Positions 9,686 to 19,172 of a DNA stretch of 64,000 nucleotides are shown here, one piece after another (the stretch's first letter is position 1; every line of letters starts with the position of its first letter). The DNA is from an uncultured Pelagibacteraceae bacterium (lineage in GTDB: Bacteria; Pseudomonadota; Alphaproteobacteria; Pelagibacterales; Pelagibacteraceae): the NCBI GenBank assembly GCA_902578265.1, contig CACHCA010000002.1, positions 1-64,000 of the forward strand, read 5' to 3'. Made by a program: the position numbers and the translations under genes. The notes beneath the pieces are model-generated. The model did not search any database. It saw nothing but the letters and a program-made list of their open reading frames with translations, and was not told where the DNA came from.

Positions 9686-10371
9686 AAATTAATAACGCTT
9701 TTATTCTCTGCGCTGGATTTGGCAAAAGACTAAATCCTTTAACTCTTGAAAAACCCAAACCATTACTTCAAATCAAAAATCAAACAATTTTAGAGGATTG
9801 TATTAATACCGTTATCAAATTGAAAGTCGAAAATATTTTTTTAAATACTTTTTATTTAAGTGAGCAAATTATTGACTTTTTTAAAAATAAAAAATTTTCA
9901 GTAAAAATAAAAATTATAGAGGACGGTAAAGAAATCTTAGATACTGGTGGAGGAATTTTAAATTTGATCAACCACTCTGATTGTGAAGATTTTTTTGTTT
10001 TTAATCCTGACACTATTTGGAATGAAAATCATGTGAGTGAAATTAATGATATGCAAAAATATTATTTTCAAAATAAATTAAATAATATTCTTTTATTAGT
10101 TAATAAAAAACTAAGTTTTGATAATAACCTAAAGGGCGATTTCGATTTAGAAGATAATATAATTAAACAAAGTTTTGAAAAAAACTTTATATATACTGGT
10201 TGTCAAATTTTGAATAAAAACTTATTTAATGAATATGAAGTAGAAAACTTCTCAATTGCTAAAATTTGGAATAAATTATTAATGAAACAACAGTTAAATG
10301 GATTTGAGAGCATCAATAAATTTCACCATTTAACGAACTTAGAAATTTTTAAAAAACTAAAAGGTTCTTAG
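9682..10371 (+). CDS. murU: MurNAc-1-phosphate uridylyltransferase MurU-like nucleotidyltransferase
   Basis: 229-aa sugar nucleotidyltransferase. The N-terminal signature CAGFGKRLNPLTLEKPKPLL (residues about 10-29, one-residue variant of the GxGxRxxPLT...KP consensus) binds the NTP; DTGGGI near 91 and FNPDTIW near 108 give the metal Asp. With AmgK it would convert MurNAc-1-P plus UTP to UDP-MurNAc. Coupled to amgK by a 4-nt overlap, and convergent with gpmA with a 23-nt overlap, so no terminator space exists. Confidence 0.77.
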   Translation: MKINNAFILCAGFGKRLNPLTLEKPKPLLQIKNQTILEDCINTVIKLKVENIFLNTFYLSEQIIDFFKNKKFSVKIKIIEDGKEILDTGGGILNLINHSDCEDFFVFNPDTIWNENHVSEINDMQKYYFQNKLNNILLLVNKKLSFDNNLKGDFDLEDNIIKQSFEKNFIYTGCQILNKNLFNEYEVENFSIAKIWNKLLMKQQLNGFESINKFHHLTNLEIFKKLKGS

Positions 10372-11062
10372 ATCTCTCTTTATCTAGATATTTACATTCA
10401 TTTATTTTCAAATTTTCACCGAAATTGATTATTAAGGGATTTCCTGTTGGAATTTCTAAACTTGTGATTTGATTGTTATCTAAATTGAACAGATATTTAC
10501 ATAAAGCTCTTATGGAGTTTCCGTGTGCTGTAATTAATATATTTTTATTTATTAGTTTAGGCTGTATCTCATTTTTGAAATACTCCAAAACTCTGTTGTA
10601 TGTATCTTTTAAAGACTCTGTGTCAGGAATGAGATCTTTAGGGATTTGCTCATATGTTTCAATATTTATCGGATGATAAGAGCTGTCTCTACTTAGTTTT
10701 CCAGGTTTGATATCCCAAGATCTTCGAAATTCAAAAACTTTATCTTCACCAATTTTTTTTGCTGTCTCAATCTTATTCAACCCTGTAAGCTCACCATAGT
10801 GTCTTTCGTTTAGCTGCCACGCTCTTTCAAAATTTTTTTTTGATTTTAATACTTTTTGTATTATTTTAAGAGTATGGTTTGCCCTCACTTGAAACGAGGA
10901 ATAATAAAAATCTATATTTATATTTTGATTTTTGATAAGTAAACCAGCTTTCTCTGCTTCTATTTTTCCTTGATCTGTAAGATCTACATCAACCCAACCA
11001 GTGAATCTTTTTTCAAGATTCCAAATACTCTGACCATGTCTTACTAATATCAAAAAACTCAT
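10349..11062 (-). CDS. gpmA: 2,3-bisphosphoglycerate-dependent phosphoglycerate mutase
   Basis: 237-aa cofactor-dependent mutase interconverting 3- and 2-phosphoglycerate in glycolysis and gluconeogenesis. LVRHGQSIWN places the phospho-accepting His9; FTGWVDVDLT, ERHYGELTGLNK with the catalytic Glu, and TAHGNSIRAL with the second His follow in the usual order. Length is slightly under the 247-250 aa of E. coli GpmA. It sits alone on its strand between murU and the VanZ-like gene. It carries the full insertion set of dPGM rather than being a generic histidine phosphatase. Confidence 0.93.
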   Translation of the reverse strand: MSFLILVRHGQSIWNLEKRFTGWVDVDLTDQGKIEAEKAGLLIKNQNINIDFYYSSFQVRANHTLKIIQKVLKSKKNFERAWQLNERHYGELTGLNKIETAKKIGEDKVFEFRRSWDIKPGKLSRDSSYHPINIETYEQIPKDLIPDTESLKDTYNRVLEYFKNEIQPKLINKNILITAHGNSIRALCKYLFNLDNNQITSLEIPTGNPLIINFGENLKINECKYLDKERSKNLLVF

Positions 11063-11106
11063 CTTGTCATCTCTAAAAATTATTTATAAAAAAATCATTT
11101 AACTAA

Positions 11107-11502
11107 ATGTCAAAATTTTTTTCTACATATAAAGTAATATTTTATATAATTAATATCCTTTTAATTATTTTATATCTATATCCAGGAAGTCTATTAGGCT
11201 GGATAATTTATGACAATAAAAGTATACAACCTCAAATAACACCAGATTTTATTATATCATCAAATCATTTTTATGTATTTGTATTAATTTCAATTATTGG
11301 TTTTTTAACTTTTGCTAATTCCAAGAAAATTATCTTATTACTATTATATTTAATTTTTCTTTCTATCACGCTTGAAATTTTTCACTTATTTATACCTGAA
11401 AGAACTTTTCAATGGTCTGATTTATTTGGAAATTTATTAGGTGTTATTGTTGTAATTCTTCTTAATAATTTTATAAATAAATATGGTAGATTTAAAAAAT
11501 AA
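11107..11502 (+). CDS. VanZ-like membrane protein
   Basis: 131-aa protein with about four membrane segments. The C-terminal half reads ITLEIFHLFIPERTFQWSDLFGNLLG, which matches the conserved E-x-x-Q/H...R-x-x-x-x-D-x-x-x-N-x-x-G pattern of VanZ-like proteins. The molecular role of single-domain VanZ homologues is not established. Overlaps the next gene by 20 nt and is divergent from gpmA (44 bp), so it probably heads a two-gene unit with the lipoprotein behind it. Confidence 0.6.
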   Translation: MSKFFSTYKVIFYIINILLIILYLYPGSLLGWIIYDNKSIQPQITPDFIISSNHFYVFVLISIIGFLTFANSKKIILLLLYLIFLSITLEIFHLFIPERTFQWSDLFGNLLGVIVVILLNNFINKYGRFKK

Positions 11503-12082
11503 ATTATTAATTTTTATTTATTTTTTTACAATCGGCTGCTCATCAATTCCATCAAACACTTCTAACAGTTGTTCAATTTTTAGTGAAAGATATCTATGGT
11601 ATAAACATACAAAAAAAGTTGAGCAAAAGTGGGGCACACCAATCTATATTCAATTAGCAATAATAAAAATGGAGTCTGATTTTGATTGGCTTGCTAAACC
11701 GGCAAGACAAAAAATTTTTAAAGTGATACCTTATAAACGACCTTCTAGTTCTTTTGGTTATTCACAAGCAATTAAAGGAACTTGGGAGCAATATAAAAAA
11801 GAAACTGGTAATAAATTAGCAACAAGAGCAAGATTTAAAGACAGTGTTGACTTCATTGGATGGTATACAAATAAATCAGAAAACATTTTAAAGATATCAA
11901 AGAAAGATGCTTTCAAACAGTATCTTGCATATCACGAAGGATGGGGAAATTATAAAAATTATAAAAAAAATAAAAAAGTAATTGGACTAGCTAAAAAAGT
12001 TGAGAGACAATCTAATAAATACAAAAATCAATTATTGAAATGTAAAAGTAAATTAAATAGAAAAAAATATATTATTTTTTAG
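11483..12082 (+). CDS. Lipoprotein with lytic-transglycosylase-like (SLT) domain
   Basis: 199-aa protein with a hydrophobic signal ending in a lipobox FFTIGCSS, so probably lipidated at about Cys19. The core resembles the soluble lytic transglycosylase fold: AIIKMESDFDW supplies the candidate catalytic Glu, followed by SSSFGYSQAIKGTWEQYKKETG, which resembles the SLT GxxQxxxxTW element, and YLAYHEGWGNY. It would cleave glycan strands at the envelope. Such stand-alone lipoproteins are common in marine alphaproteobacteria. The start at 11483 lies inside the preceding gene; convergent overlap of 11 bp with the RND gene. Confidence 0.65.
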   Translation: MVDLKNKLLIFIYFFTIGCSSIPSNTSNSCSIFSERYLWYKHTKKVEQKWGTPIYIQLAIIKMESDFDWLAKPARQKIFKVIPYKRPSSSFGYSQAIKGTWEQYKKETGNKLATRARFKDSVDFIGWYTNKSENILKISKKDAFKQYLAYHEGWGNYKNYKKNKKVIGLAKKVERQSNKYKNQLLKCKSKLNRKKYIIF

Positions 12083-15000
12083 ACAATTCTTTTTTTAGTT
12101 CTAAGTCAACTATATCAATCCTTTTAGTATTTTTTGCTAATGCGAGATACATTGAAGGAGTGACATATAAAGTAAAGAAAGTTGAAATAATCATTCCTCC
12201 TAATATTGTAGAACCAACTGCTAATCTTGAACCCTCTCCTGCACCTGGGCCAAAATTTCCAATCACTAAAGGCATCATTGCAATCATCGTACTTAGTGAT
12301 GTCATTATAATTGGTCTAAACCGAACAGCGCACGCTTCTTTAACAGCTAATTCAATAGTTTTTCCACTAGATCTAATTTGGTTTGCGTAATCTACAATTA
12401 AAATACTATTCTTAGTTGAGATACCTATTAGTATAATTAATGCAATTTGAGAAAAAATATTAACTGAGCTATTTAAAAATAAAATAAACACTAATCCTCC
12501 AAAAATAGCCAAAGGCACAGTTAAGATTATAACAAATGGATGAACAAATGAGTTGAATGTTGCAGCCATAACCAAATAAGCAGTTAGTAAAGCTAAAGCA
12601 AAAATTATAAATAATTCATTACTTGTTTCTTTAATTTCCTCTGATTTTCCTTTCCAAGTAATTTGGTTCTCTGGTGCTAAATCAACCATCACATTTTCAA
12701 AGTATTTAATCGCTTCTGTTAATGTATACCCCTCACTAATATTTGCAGAAATTGTTACAGCGCGTTGTCTATTATATCTAGCAAGTTCTTTTGCTGAACC
12801 TTCTTCCTTAAAACTAACAAGATTTGCTAAAGATATTAATTTTCCATTGGTTTCAGAGCGAACAAATATTTTTGAAACACCCTCTTTATTTCGTCGATCA
12901 GATAAATATTGTTGAACAATTATTGGATATTCTTTGCCTAGTTTATTAAAAGTTGTTATTTTTTTACCCCCATAAAGTGTCTCAAGTGTTTCACCAATTG
13001 ATTTAGTTGAGACACCTAGATCTTTGGCTTTATTTTTATTTATTATTAGTTTTACTTCTGGTTTGTTTCGATTGTAATCAGACTCAATTCTTGAGAGATT
13101 TTTATTAGATCTGAGTGTTCGTATAACTTTTTTTTGTATCGCTTCAAGTTCCTCATAAGTATTTCCATAAATGACCATTTGAACTGGTTTGTTGTAATTT
13201 GATACTCTTATAGATTGAGGAGATATAGGAAAAGCTAGGGCTTGGGGTAAAGTTACTATTTTCCCAATCGCTTCTCTAAGAACAACTTGTTGACCTTTTT
13301 TACGATTTTTCCAATCATCAAGGAGAGCGATTATTATAAAACTATTATATGAATTAGCTGAATTTCCAAATCCTGGAACACGCATTATAAATCTTGAATA
13401 TGGACTATCCTCAGCTTCTAGCAAAGGAATAAGTCTTGCCTCTACTTTTTGGGCTTGTTCTTGAGTATATTCAAAAGAACTTCCTTCATCTGTTGAGCCA
13501 ATTATCAGATATGCTCCCCGATCCTCCATAGGCAAAAGTTCTTTTTTTGAGAAACTAAATAAAAGCACTGAAGCAATTATTATAAAAACAATAAAAAAAC
13601 TTACGCTTTTAGTTTTATTAATAACATTAACTAAAGTTTCCTCATAAAATTTTGCAAAGTTGGAAAAAATTTTTTCAAATTTTTGAATAAAAATTTTTTT
13701 TGATTTTTTTTTGTATAAAAATTTACTTGCCAGCATTGGTGACAAAGTTAATGCAACAAAAGAAGAAACTACAATTGAAAAAGATAATGCAATCGCTGTT
13801 TCTCTAAATAATGTTCCAGAAATTCCCTCAATAAATATTAATGGTAAAAAAACTGCTACTAAAATTAGTGTGGTAGCAACGATAGCAAAAGAAATTTGTT
13901 TAGAGCCTTTATAAGCTGCAACGAGCGGGGTCTCACCATTCTCTATTCTTCTGTATATTGCATCTGTCATAATTACTGAGTCGTCTGTGATTATACCAAT
14001 CGCTAAAATAAAACTTAAAAGGACAAAAATATTAATAGAAAGACCAAATATGTATAAGCCTAGAAAGGATGCTATTAAACTTACAGGAAGTGCAATAGCA
14101 GGTACGATGACTGCCTTTAAATTTCCTAAAAATAAATAAATTATCAATACAACTAAGATAAACGCAATGACCAAAGTTTTATATACTTCTTCAATTGCAG
14201 CCTCGACATAGTTAGCTCTATTGAACGAGACCCTTAAATCCAATTCTTCTGGTAAAGATTTTTTTACTTCAACAATTTTTTTTTTGATATCATTTGAAAG
14301 TTCTACCGTTGACGCACCACTTCTTGCATAGATACCTATTCCTACGGTTTTCAAATTTATTTGATCTTTAGTTTGAGCTTTAAAAAGAGTTTTCTCTGAT
14401 ACTGGACCGAATTCAACATTTGCTACGTCTGATAACTGAATTACACGATTACTAGTTTTTTTGATGGGTATTTGCTTTATAGTTTCAATATCGTTGTATG
14501 ATTTATCTAGATTTAGTGTTAAGTCGATATTATCTGCTTCTAACGTTCCTGCCGGCAAACTTACATTTTCTCCACGAATTGCAAATTCAACTTCTTTAAT
14601 GGTTAAATCATTAGCTGCAAGTTTAATAGGATCAATCCAAACTCTAATGCTTAATTCTCTTAATCCACCAACCCTTATTCTTCCAACATTTTTAACACTT
14701 GAAAATTGGTCTACAAGATATCTCTCCGCGTAATCTCCTAACTCAAGGTCGCTCCATGAAGATGAGGATAATGACAGCCACATTGTTGTTGTAAACCCTG
14801 CAGCTCGTTTAAGTATTTGCGGTGGATCTGACTCGGTTGGCAAGTTATCCACAACTCTTGCAACTCTTTCTCTTATATCATTGGCAGCATTATCTAGATC
14901 AATACTCGTATCAAACTCGACATTAATTATACTTCTTCCATTTTCAGATTTGGAGTCTATATTTTTTATACCCTCAGCCCCACCAATCACATCCTCAACA

Positions 15001-15200
15001 ACTTGTGTGACTTCTTGATCTACTATTGAAGCTGATGCAGATTTGTAGTCTACTTGAACTTGAACAACAGGTGGCTGAATTCCATTGGGCAATTCTCTAA
15101 CGGGCAATTTCCAAAAAACAAATAAACCAAATATGATAAGTATTAGGGACATAACCCAAGATACCGTCGGTCTTTTAATACTTAATTCAGTAATAAACAT
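12072..15200 (-). CDS. RND-family efflux permease (HAE1/AcrB-like)
   Basis: 1042-aa proton-driven inner-membrane pump. It starts FITELSIKRPTVSWVMSLIL, the standard RND N-terminal segment, and has two large periplasmic loops and about 12 spans. TM4 reads FILAIGIITDDSVIMTDAI, containing the paired acidic residues of the proton relay; a second-half ISTKNSILIVDYANQ segment corresponds to TM10. Its first base coincides with the last base of the upstream adaptor gene, so the two are coupled. No outer-membrane TolC-like gene is adjacent. Substrate cannot be read from sequence. Confidence 0.92.
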   Translation of the reverse strand: MFITELSIKRPTVSWVMSLILIIFGLFVFWKLPVRELPNGIQPPVVQVQVDYKSASASIVDQEVTQVVEDVIGGAEGIKNIDSKSENGRSIINVEFDTSIDLDNAANDIRERVARVVDNLPTESDPPQILKRAAGFTTTMWLSLSSSSWSDLELGDYAERYLVDQFSSVKNVGRIRVGGLRELSIRVWIDPIKLAANDLTIKEVEFAIRGENVSLPAGTLEADNIDLTLNLDKSYNDIETIKQIPIKKTSNRVIQLSDVANVEFGPVSEKTLFKAQTKDQINLKTVGIGIYARSGASTVELSNDIKKKIVEVKKSLPEELDLRVSFNRANYVEAAIEEVYKTLVIAFILVVLIIYLFLGNLKAVIVPAIALPVSLIASFLGLYIFGLSINIFVLLSFILAIGIITDDSVIMTDAIYRRIENGETPLVAAYKGSKQISFAIVATTLILVAVFLPLIFIEGISGTLFRETAIALSFSIVVSSFVALTLSPMLASKFLYKKKSKKIFIQKFEKIFSNFAKFYEETLVNVINKTKSVSFFIVFIIIASVLLFSFSKKELLPMEDRGAYLIIGSTDEGSSFEYTQEQAQKVEARLIPLLEAEDSPYSRFIMRVPGFGNSANSYNSFIIIALLDDWKNRKKGQQVVLREAIGKIVTLPQALAFPISPQSIRVSNYNKPVQMVIYGNTYEELEAIQKKVIRTLRSNKNLSRIESDYNRNKPEVKLIINKNKAKDLGVSTKSIGETLETLYGGKKITTFNKLGKEYPIIVQQYLSDRRNKEGVSKIFVRSETNGKLISLANLVSFKEEGSAKELARYNRQRAVTISANISEGYTLTEAIKYFENVMVDLAPENQITWKGKSEEIKETSNELFIIFALALLTAYLVMAATFNSFVHPFVIILTVPLAIFGGLVFILFLNSSVNIFSQIALIILIGISTKNSILIVDYANQIRSSGKTIELAVKEACAVRFRPIIMTSLSTMIAMMPLVIGNFGPGAGEGSRLAVGSTILGGMIISTFFTLYVTPSMYLALAKNTKRIDIVDLELKKELSKK

Positions 15201-16069
15201 TATTTATTAATAGGTTTTATTTTTCCACGAGGCCTTACCTTTTTTAGACCCTCAGCTACAATTATATCACCAGCAGTTAAACCTGAAATTATTTCAATGT
15301 TACTATCGCCTCTAAGGCCAGTTTTTACCTCAGTTTTATTTGCAATATTCTCTGCATTAATTTTGTAAACATATGATTTATCGCCCTCTATCATTACACT
15401 TGTATCAGGCACACTTAAAGAATTTCTCAAATCAAATTTTACTCTTACCTCTAAAAGTGAACCTGAAATTAATTCTAAATTTTCGTTTTTCACTTTTATT
15501 CTTGATAACAAACTTCTGGTGTCTGCATTTATTCTGCTTGAAACAAAATCTATTTCACCTGAAAAAGTTTTATCTTTAAAACTAGATAAGGTAACTTCGA
15601 CTGGAAGACCTTTTTTCATAAATGTAGAGTAACTTTCTGGAATTTTAATATCTGAGTAAATTATTGAGTTATCATCAAGTGTAATAATAAATATGTTATT
15701 TGAAACAAGAATGTCTTCAGTTAAACCTGTGTAGCCAAGAACTCCACTAAATGGGGCTAAAATGTCCCCACTTTTTAATTTAATTAAAACATCTCCTTTT
15801 TTAACAAAACTCTTAAGTTTTAAATCTTCAAAAAGATCATCTTTTTTAATCTTAAAAGTTTTTGATTTTTGAGAAATTGCTGTACCGTAAGTTTCTATTT
15901 GTTCAGAGAATTCTTTTTCAATAACCTCAGTTACAATTATTCCTGGTGGCGGCCTTTTACTAAATTTCTTTTTAAAATGATTACCAATCATTAATCTTCC
16001 AACAATTACAATTGTAATTATTAAAAAAAATACAAATATTATTGAAATTGTTTTCGTAGATCTTTTCAT
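15200..16069 (-). CDS. RND efflux membrane fusion (periplasmic adaptor) protein
   Basis: 289-aa adaptor bridging the RND permease to an outer-membrane channel. N-terminal membrane anchor about 9-27, then a GxVTEV beta segment, a barrel-sandwich/lipoyl half (VKKGDVLIKLKSGDILAPFSGVLGYTG) and beta-barrel and membrane-proximal domains ending in GLTAGDIIVAEGLKKVRPRGKI. The protein is short for the family (usually 350-400 aa) because the coiled-coil hairpin between lipoyl halves is almost absent. Overlaps the permease by one base and lies 7 bp from the sulfurtransferase gene, with which it may be cotranscribed. Confidence 0.87.
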   Translation of the reverse strand: MKRSTKTISIIFVFFLIITIVIVGRLMIGNHFKKKFSKRPPPGIIVTEVIEKEFSEQIETYGTAISQKSKTFKIKKDDLFEDLKLKSFVKKGDVLIKLKSGDILAPFSGVLGYTGLTEDILVSNNIFIITLDDNSIIYSDIKIPESYSTFMKKGLPVEVTLSSFKDKTFSGEIDFVSSRINADTRSLLSRIKVKNENLELISGSLLEVRVKFDLRNSLSVPDTSVMIEGDKSYVYKINAENIANKTEVKTGLRGDSNIEIISGLTAGDIIVAEGLKKVRPRGKIKPINK

Positions 16070-16076
16070 ATAAAAT

Positions 16077-16892
16077 TTAAATCAATCCGTATTCGGCCCA
16101 GGAGCCATCATATATACAAGGAAGATATTTATCATTAATTAAAGAATAAGCTAGTGCCAAAACACACGCTGTAACACCAGAACCACATGAAAAGACAATA
16201 TTTTTTTGTTCTAAATTTTCTAAACTTGTCTTAAAAATTTTTTTAAGTTCATTATTATTTTTAAAAGTTTTATCAATATTCAGGCAGTCATTAAACGGTA
16301 TACAAAAAGAGTTTTTTATACATCCACTTCTAAGACCTTTTCTAGGCTCAGGGATTTTACCTTCAAATCTTTCTCTACTTCGAGCATCAATCAATATGAA
16401 TTTTTTTTCGTCTATATTTTGATCGATAGCTTGTTTACTCTTAACAAGATCTTTTATCTCAGTACTATTATAATCTGATTTTTTTATATTCAAAATTTCA
16501 TTAGTTATTTCTCTTTCTTCTTTAAGCCATTTTCTCAAACCACCATTTAAAACATTTATTAATTTTGGATCATGTCCATAATAGATAAAATTAAACCAGC
16601 CACGACATGAGCTTATTACATCTGAATTATCATAAATAACTATTTTATCATTTTTTTTTATTCCCATATTTGAAACAATTGTATTCCAACTCATTTGGTC
16701 AATTAACATATGTGGTAAAGAGGTATCTTTTCTTGAATTTTCATCTATGTCAAAAAAAATTGCATTAGGTATATGACGAGATTTATATTCCTCAAATCCA
16801 CTTCTTTTTGTTTGGGGCATATGCCAAGAACAATCAATAATTTTTACCTCAGTAAGGTTTTTTTCTAACCAATCAGTTTCAACTAAAGACAT
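16077..16892 (-). CDS. sseA: Thiosulfate/3-mercaptopyruvate sulfurtransferase
   Basis: 271-aa tandem rhodanese. The inactive N-terminal domain starts with VETDWLEKNL and holds RHIPNAIFFDID; the catalytic domain holds LIDARSRERFEGKIPEPRKGLRSGCI and the persulfide loop CGSGVTACVLA with Cys near residue 236. A CGSGVTA loop is typical of 3-mercaptopyruvate sulfurtransferases, rather than the CRKGxT of thiosulfate enzymes. It follows msrA by one base and so probably forms a sulfur/oxidative-stress pair. Confidence 0.88.
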   Translation of the reverse strand: MSLVETDWLEKNLTEVKIIDCSWHMPQTKRSGFEEYKSRHIPNAIFFDIDENSRKDTSLPHMLIDQMSWNTIVSNMGIKKNDKIVIYDNSDVISSCRGWFNFIYYGHDPKLINVLNGGLRKWLKEEREITNEILNIKKSDYNSTEIKDLVKSKQAIDQNIDEKKFILIDARSRERFEGKIPEPRKGLRSGCIKNSFCIPFNDCLNIDKTFKNNNELKKIFKTSLENLEQKNIVFSCGSGVTACVLALAYSLINDKYLPCIYDGSWAEYGLI

Positions 16893-16893
16893 A

Positions 16894-17337
16894 TTATCTC
16901 TTTTCTAAATATTTTTGATGATATTCTTCAGCTGGACAATAATTTTTTAATAAAGAAATCTTTGTAACAACTTTTCCTGATAATCGCTCATTCACTTCGT
17001 TCAATACTTTTTCTGCAATTATTTTTTGATTGTCATTTAGATAAAATATTTCACTTCTATATTGGGTTCCAAAGTCTGGTCCCTGAGAATTTAAAGTTGT
17101 AGGGTCATGAATTTGGAAAAAAACTTTTAAAATCTTTTCGTATGTTATAGTCTTTTCATCATATTCTAGCTTTACCACTTCAGCATGATTTGTATTTCCT
17201 GTGCAAACTTCCTTGTACGTCGTGACAGAGCTATTACCTCCACAGTAGCCAACTTCTGTTTTGATTATACCATCTATTTTACTGAATTTAATTTCAGGCC
17301 CCCAAAAACATCCAAGTGCTAAAACTGCTATTTCCAT
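16894..17337 (-). CDS. msrA: Peptide-methionine (S)-S-oxide reductase
   Basis: 147-aa repair enzyme reducing methionine-S-sulfoxide in proteins or free form. The catalytic motif GCFWGPE puts the nucleophilic Cys at residue 10; VGYCGG, TNHAEVV and DPTTLNSQGPDFGTQYRS are all conserved, and NYCPAEEYHQKYLEK provides the C-terminal resolving-Cys region. The protein is compact compared with E. coli MsrA (212 aa), but similar to the minimal bacterial form. Divergent from the DMT transporter with a 35-bp gap. Confidence 0.94.
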   Translation of the reverse strand: MEIAVLALGCFWGPEIKFSKIDGIIKTEVGYCGGNSSVTTYKEVCTGNTNHAEVVKLEYDEKTITYEKILKVFFQIHDPTTLNSQGPDFGTQYRSEIFYLNDNQKIIAEKVLNEVNERLSGKVVTKISLLKNYCPAEEYHQKYLEKR

Positions 17338-17372
17338 TGATTAAGATTTAATTTAATTTACAAATTATTCAT

Positions 17373-18257
17373 ATGCTAAGTAAAAATCAATTGGGATTTT
17401 TGTACATGTTTTTGTCCATTTGTGCATTTTCATTAATGGATTTAATTGTAAAGTGGTCTGTTGATTATCCTATTGGTCAAGTTTTGTTTTTTAGAGGCTT
17501 TTTTGGAATAATTTTTTATTTTTTTATAATCCCTAAAGAAAGATTTCGTAATTTCTATAGAACTCAAAGACCAGGATTACATGCCTTAAGGTGTGGCTCA
17601 GGATTAATAGCGCTAATCGCAATATTTATTGCTTTAAGACAGCTACCACTAGCAACTGTTGTGAGCATTTCTTTTGCTGCTCCAATATTTACAACCATAT
17701 TGTCTATTTTCTTACTCAATGAGAAAGTTGGAATTTTTAGATGGTTAGCTGTCATTATAGGCTTTGTTGGAATTCTTATAATTACAGAACCAGGGATCAC
17801 TGAATTAAATATTTATTATATTTTTCCAATTATATTTTGCTTAGGTCTCTCCTATGTAGCAATAACAATTAGACAACTGTCAACAACTGAACCAGTATGG
17901 TTAATATCTTTTTATTTTTCCTTAGCAATTACATTACTAAGTTTTTTAACTATTCCACAGGGCTGGATTATGCCTACTTTTAATCATTTTATACTTTTAT
18001 CTTTAATAGGTATTTTTGGAGGCGTTGCAAATTTATGGTTAAGTCAATCATATAAATTTTCAGAAGTCTCTTTAGTAACTCCTCTTAAGTATTTAGCTTT
18101 AGTTTTCGCAATAATATTCGGGTATTTTATTTGGAATGAAATACCCACAATTAAAACTTTGATAGGTGCTTTATTAGTAATTTTTTCAACACTTATTATT
18201 TTTAGAAGAGAAATTTATAAAAAAAAGATTATTACCTCTAGGCCAATTAATGACTAG
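17373..18257 (+). CDS. EamA/DMT-family transporter
   Basis: 294-aa inner membrane protein with ten predicted spans arranged as two EamA repeats (about 8-140 and 150-285). The first repeat starts GFLYMFLSICAFSLMDLIVKW; the LPLATVVSISFAAPIFTTILSIFLLNEKVG segment is a classic DMT signature. Families of this kind export amino acids or related metabolites; the substrate is not predictable. Eight-nt overlap with the following glycosylase gene suggests coupling. Confidence 0.87.
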   Translation: MLSKNQLGFLYMFLSICAFSLMDLIVKWSVDYPIGQVLFFRGFFGIIFYFFIIPKERFRNFYRTQRPGLHALRCGSGLIALIAIFIALRQLPLATVVSISFAAPIFTTILSIFLLNEKVGIFRWLAVIIGFVGILIITEPGITELNIYYIFPIIFCLGLSYVAITIRQLSTTEPVWLISFYFSLAITLLSFLTIPQGWIMPTFNHFILLSLIGIFGGVANLWLSQSYKFSEVSLVTPLKYLALVFAIIFGYFIWNEIPTIKTLIGALLVIFSTLIIFRREIYKKKIITSRPIND

Positions 18258-18885
18258 AGTTCCTAAATACTGGAATAAAGCCAAAAAATACTTATCAAAA
18301 AAGGATAAAATTCTCTCAAAATTAATTAAAAGTTATGAAAGCCCATCTGAAACTATTCTAACAACTAGACGCGATATTTTTTATTCATTGTGTAAAAGCA
18401 TAATAGGACAACAAATTAGTGTTGCCGCAGCAAACTCAGTCTTTTTTAAATTTAAAAAAAAATGTAAAAATAAGATTAATGCAAAAACTGTATCAAATCT
18501 GACCTTTTCCCAACTTAAAAGCTGTGGGCTAAGTCGGCAAAAGGTTTTAGGAATTAAAAGTTTAGCGAAACAAACTATCGAAAAAACTTTTAATCCTAAA
18601 TTAATTTTAAAAATGACTGACGAAGAGGCTATAGATTATCTATCAAATTTAAGGCAGATAGGTAGATGGTCTGCCGAAATGATCTTATTATTTACTTACA
18701 ATAGATCCAACATTTGGCCTATTCAAGATATCGGTTTATTAAGAGCGATTTCTAAAAATTACAAAAAAAAATATTTACCCCCAGAAAAATTTGTAAAATT
18801 ATTAAAAAAAAGATTTACTCCTTATTGCTCTGTTGCGACTTGGTATCTATGGAGAAGTATAGACCCTGAGCCTATTCAATACTAA
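18250..18885 (+). CDS. DNA-3-methyladenine glycosylase II-type (AlkA-like) HhH-GPD glycosylase
   Basis: 211-aa base-excision repair enzyme of the HhH-GPD superfamily. It has the IIGQQISVAAANSVFFKF helix typical of AlkA-like enzymes (about 57-74), a helix-hairpin-helix at LRQIGRWSAEMILLF (about 136-150) and the catalytic Asp in IWPIQDIGLLRAI. There is no C-terminal iron-sulfur cluster cysteine set, which excludes Nth/MutY. It lacks the extra N-terminal beta domain of E. coli AlkA, as do many small bacterial forms. The 3' end overlaps the convergent DUF1330 gene by 14 bp. Confidence 0.85.
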   Translation: MTRVPKYWNKAKKYLSKKDKILSKLIKSYESPSETILTTRRDIFYSLCKSIIGQQISVAAANSVFFKFKKKCKNKINAKTVSNLTFSQLKSCGLSRQKVLGIKSLAKQTIEKTFNPKLILKMTDEEAIDYLSNLRQIGRWSAEMILLFTYNRSNIWPIQDIGLLRAISKNYKKKYLPPEKFVKLLKKRFTPYCSVATWYLWRSIDPEPIQY

Positions 18886-19171
18886 ATCCCTCAACAACTT
18901 GCATATGTCTTTTTGTTGTTTTTTCTGCCACTGACCAACTATCTTGATATTCTTTAGAAGAATGACACTCCAATGCTTTAGCATAACTTGGAAATTCCCA
19001 CACAACGGTTCTACTGAAATCATCTCCATTAAAAGTTTCATGTTTTCCACCTCTTACAAGGGGTACACCACCATATTTTTTAATAATTGGTGTTGCTAGC
19101 TCCGAATATTTCTTAATATTTTCTTGATTATCTATTTTAAAGTATAAACTTACCCAGTATCCTTTTTTCAT
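18872..19171 (-). CDS. DUF1330-family small protein
   Basis: 99-aa protein with the ferredoxin-like dimeric alpha/beta barrel pattern of DUF1330: MKKGYWVSLYFKIDN at the start, YGGVPLVRGGKHE in the middle, and VVWEFPSYAKALECHSSKEYQ as the central signature. Function of the family is unknown. It starts one base after the GT17 gene stop and probably shares its transcript. Confidence 0.8.
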   Translation of the reverse strand: MKKGYWVSLYFKIDNQENIKKYSELATPIIKKYGGVPLVRGGKHETFNGDDFSRTVVWEFPSYAKALECHSSKEYQDSWSVAEKTTKRHMQVVEGFSIE

Positions 19172-19172
19172 A

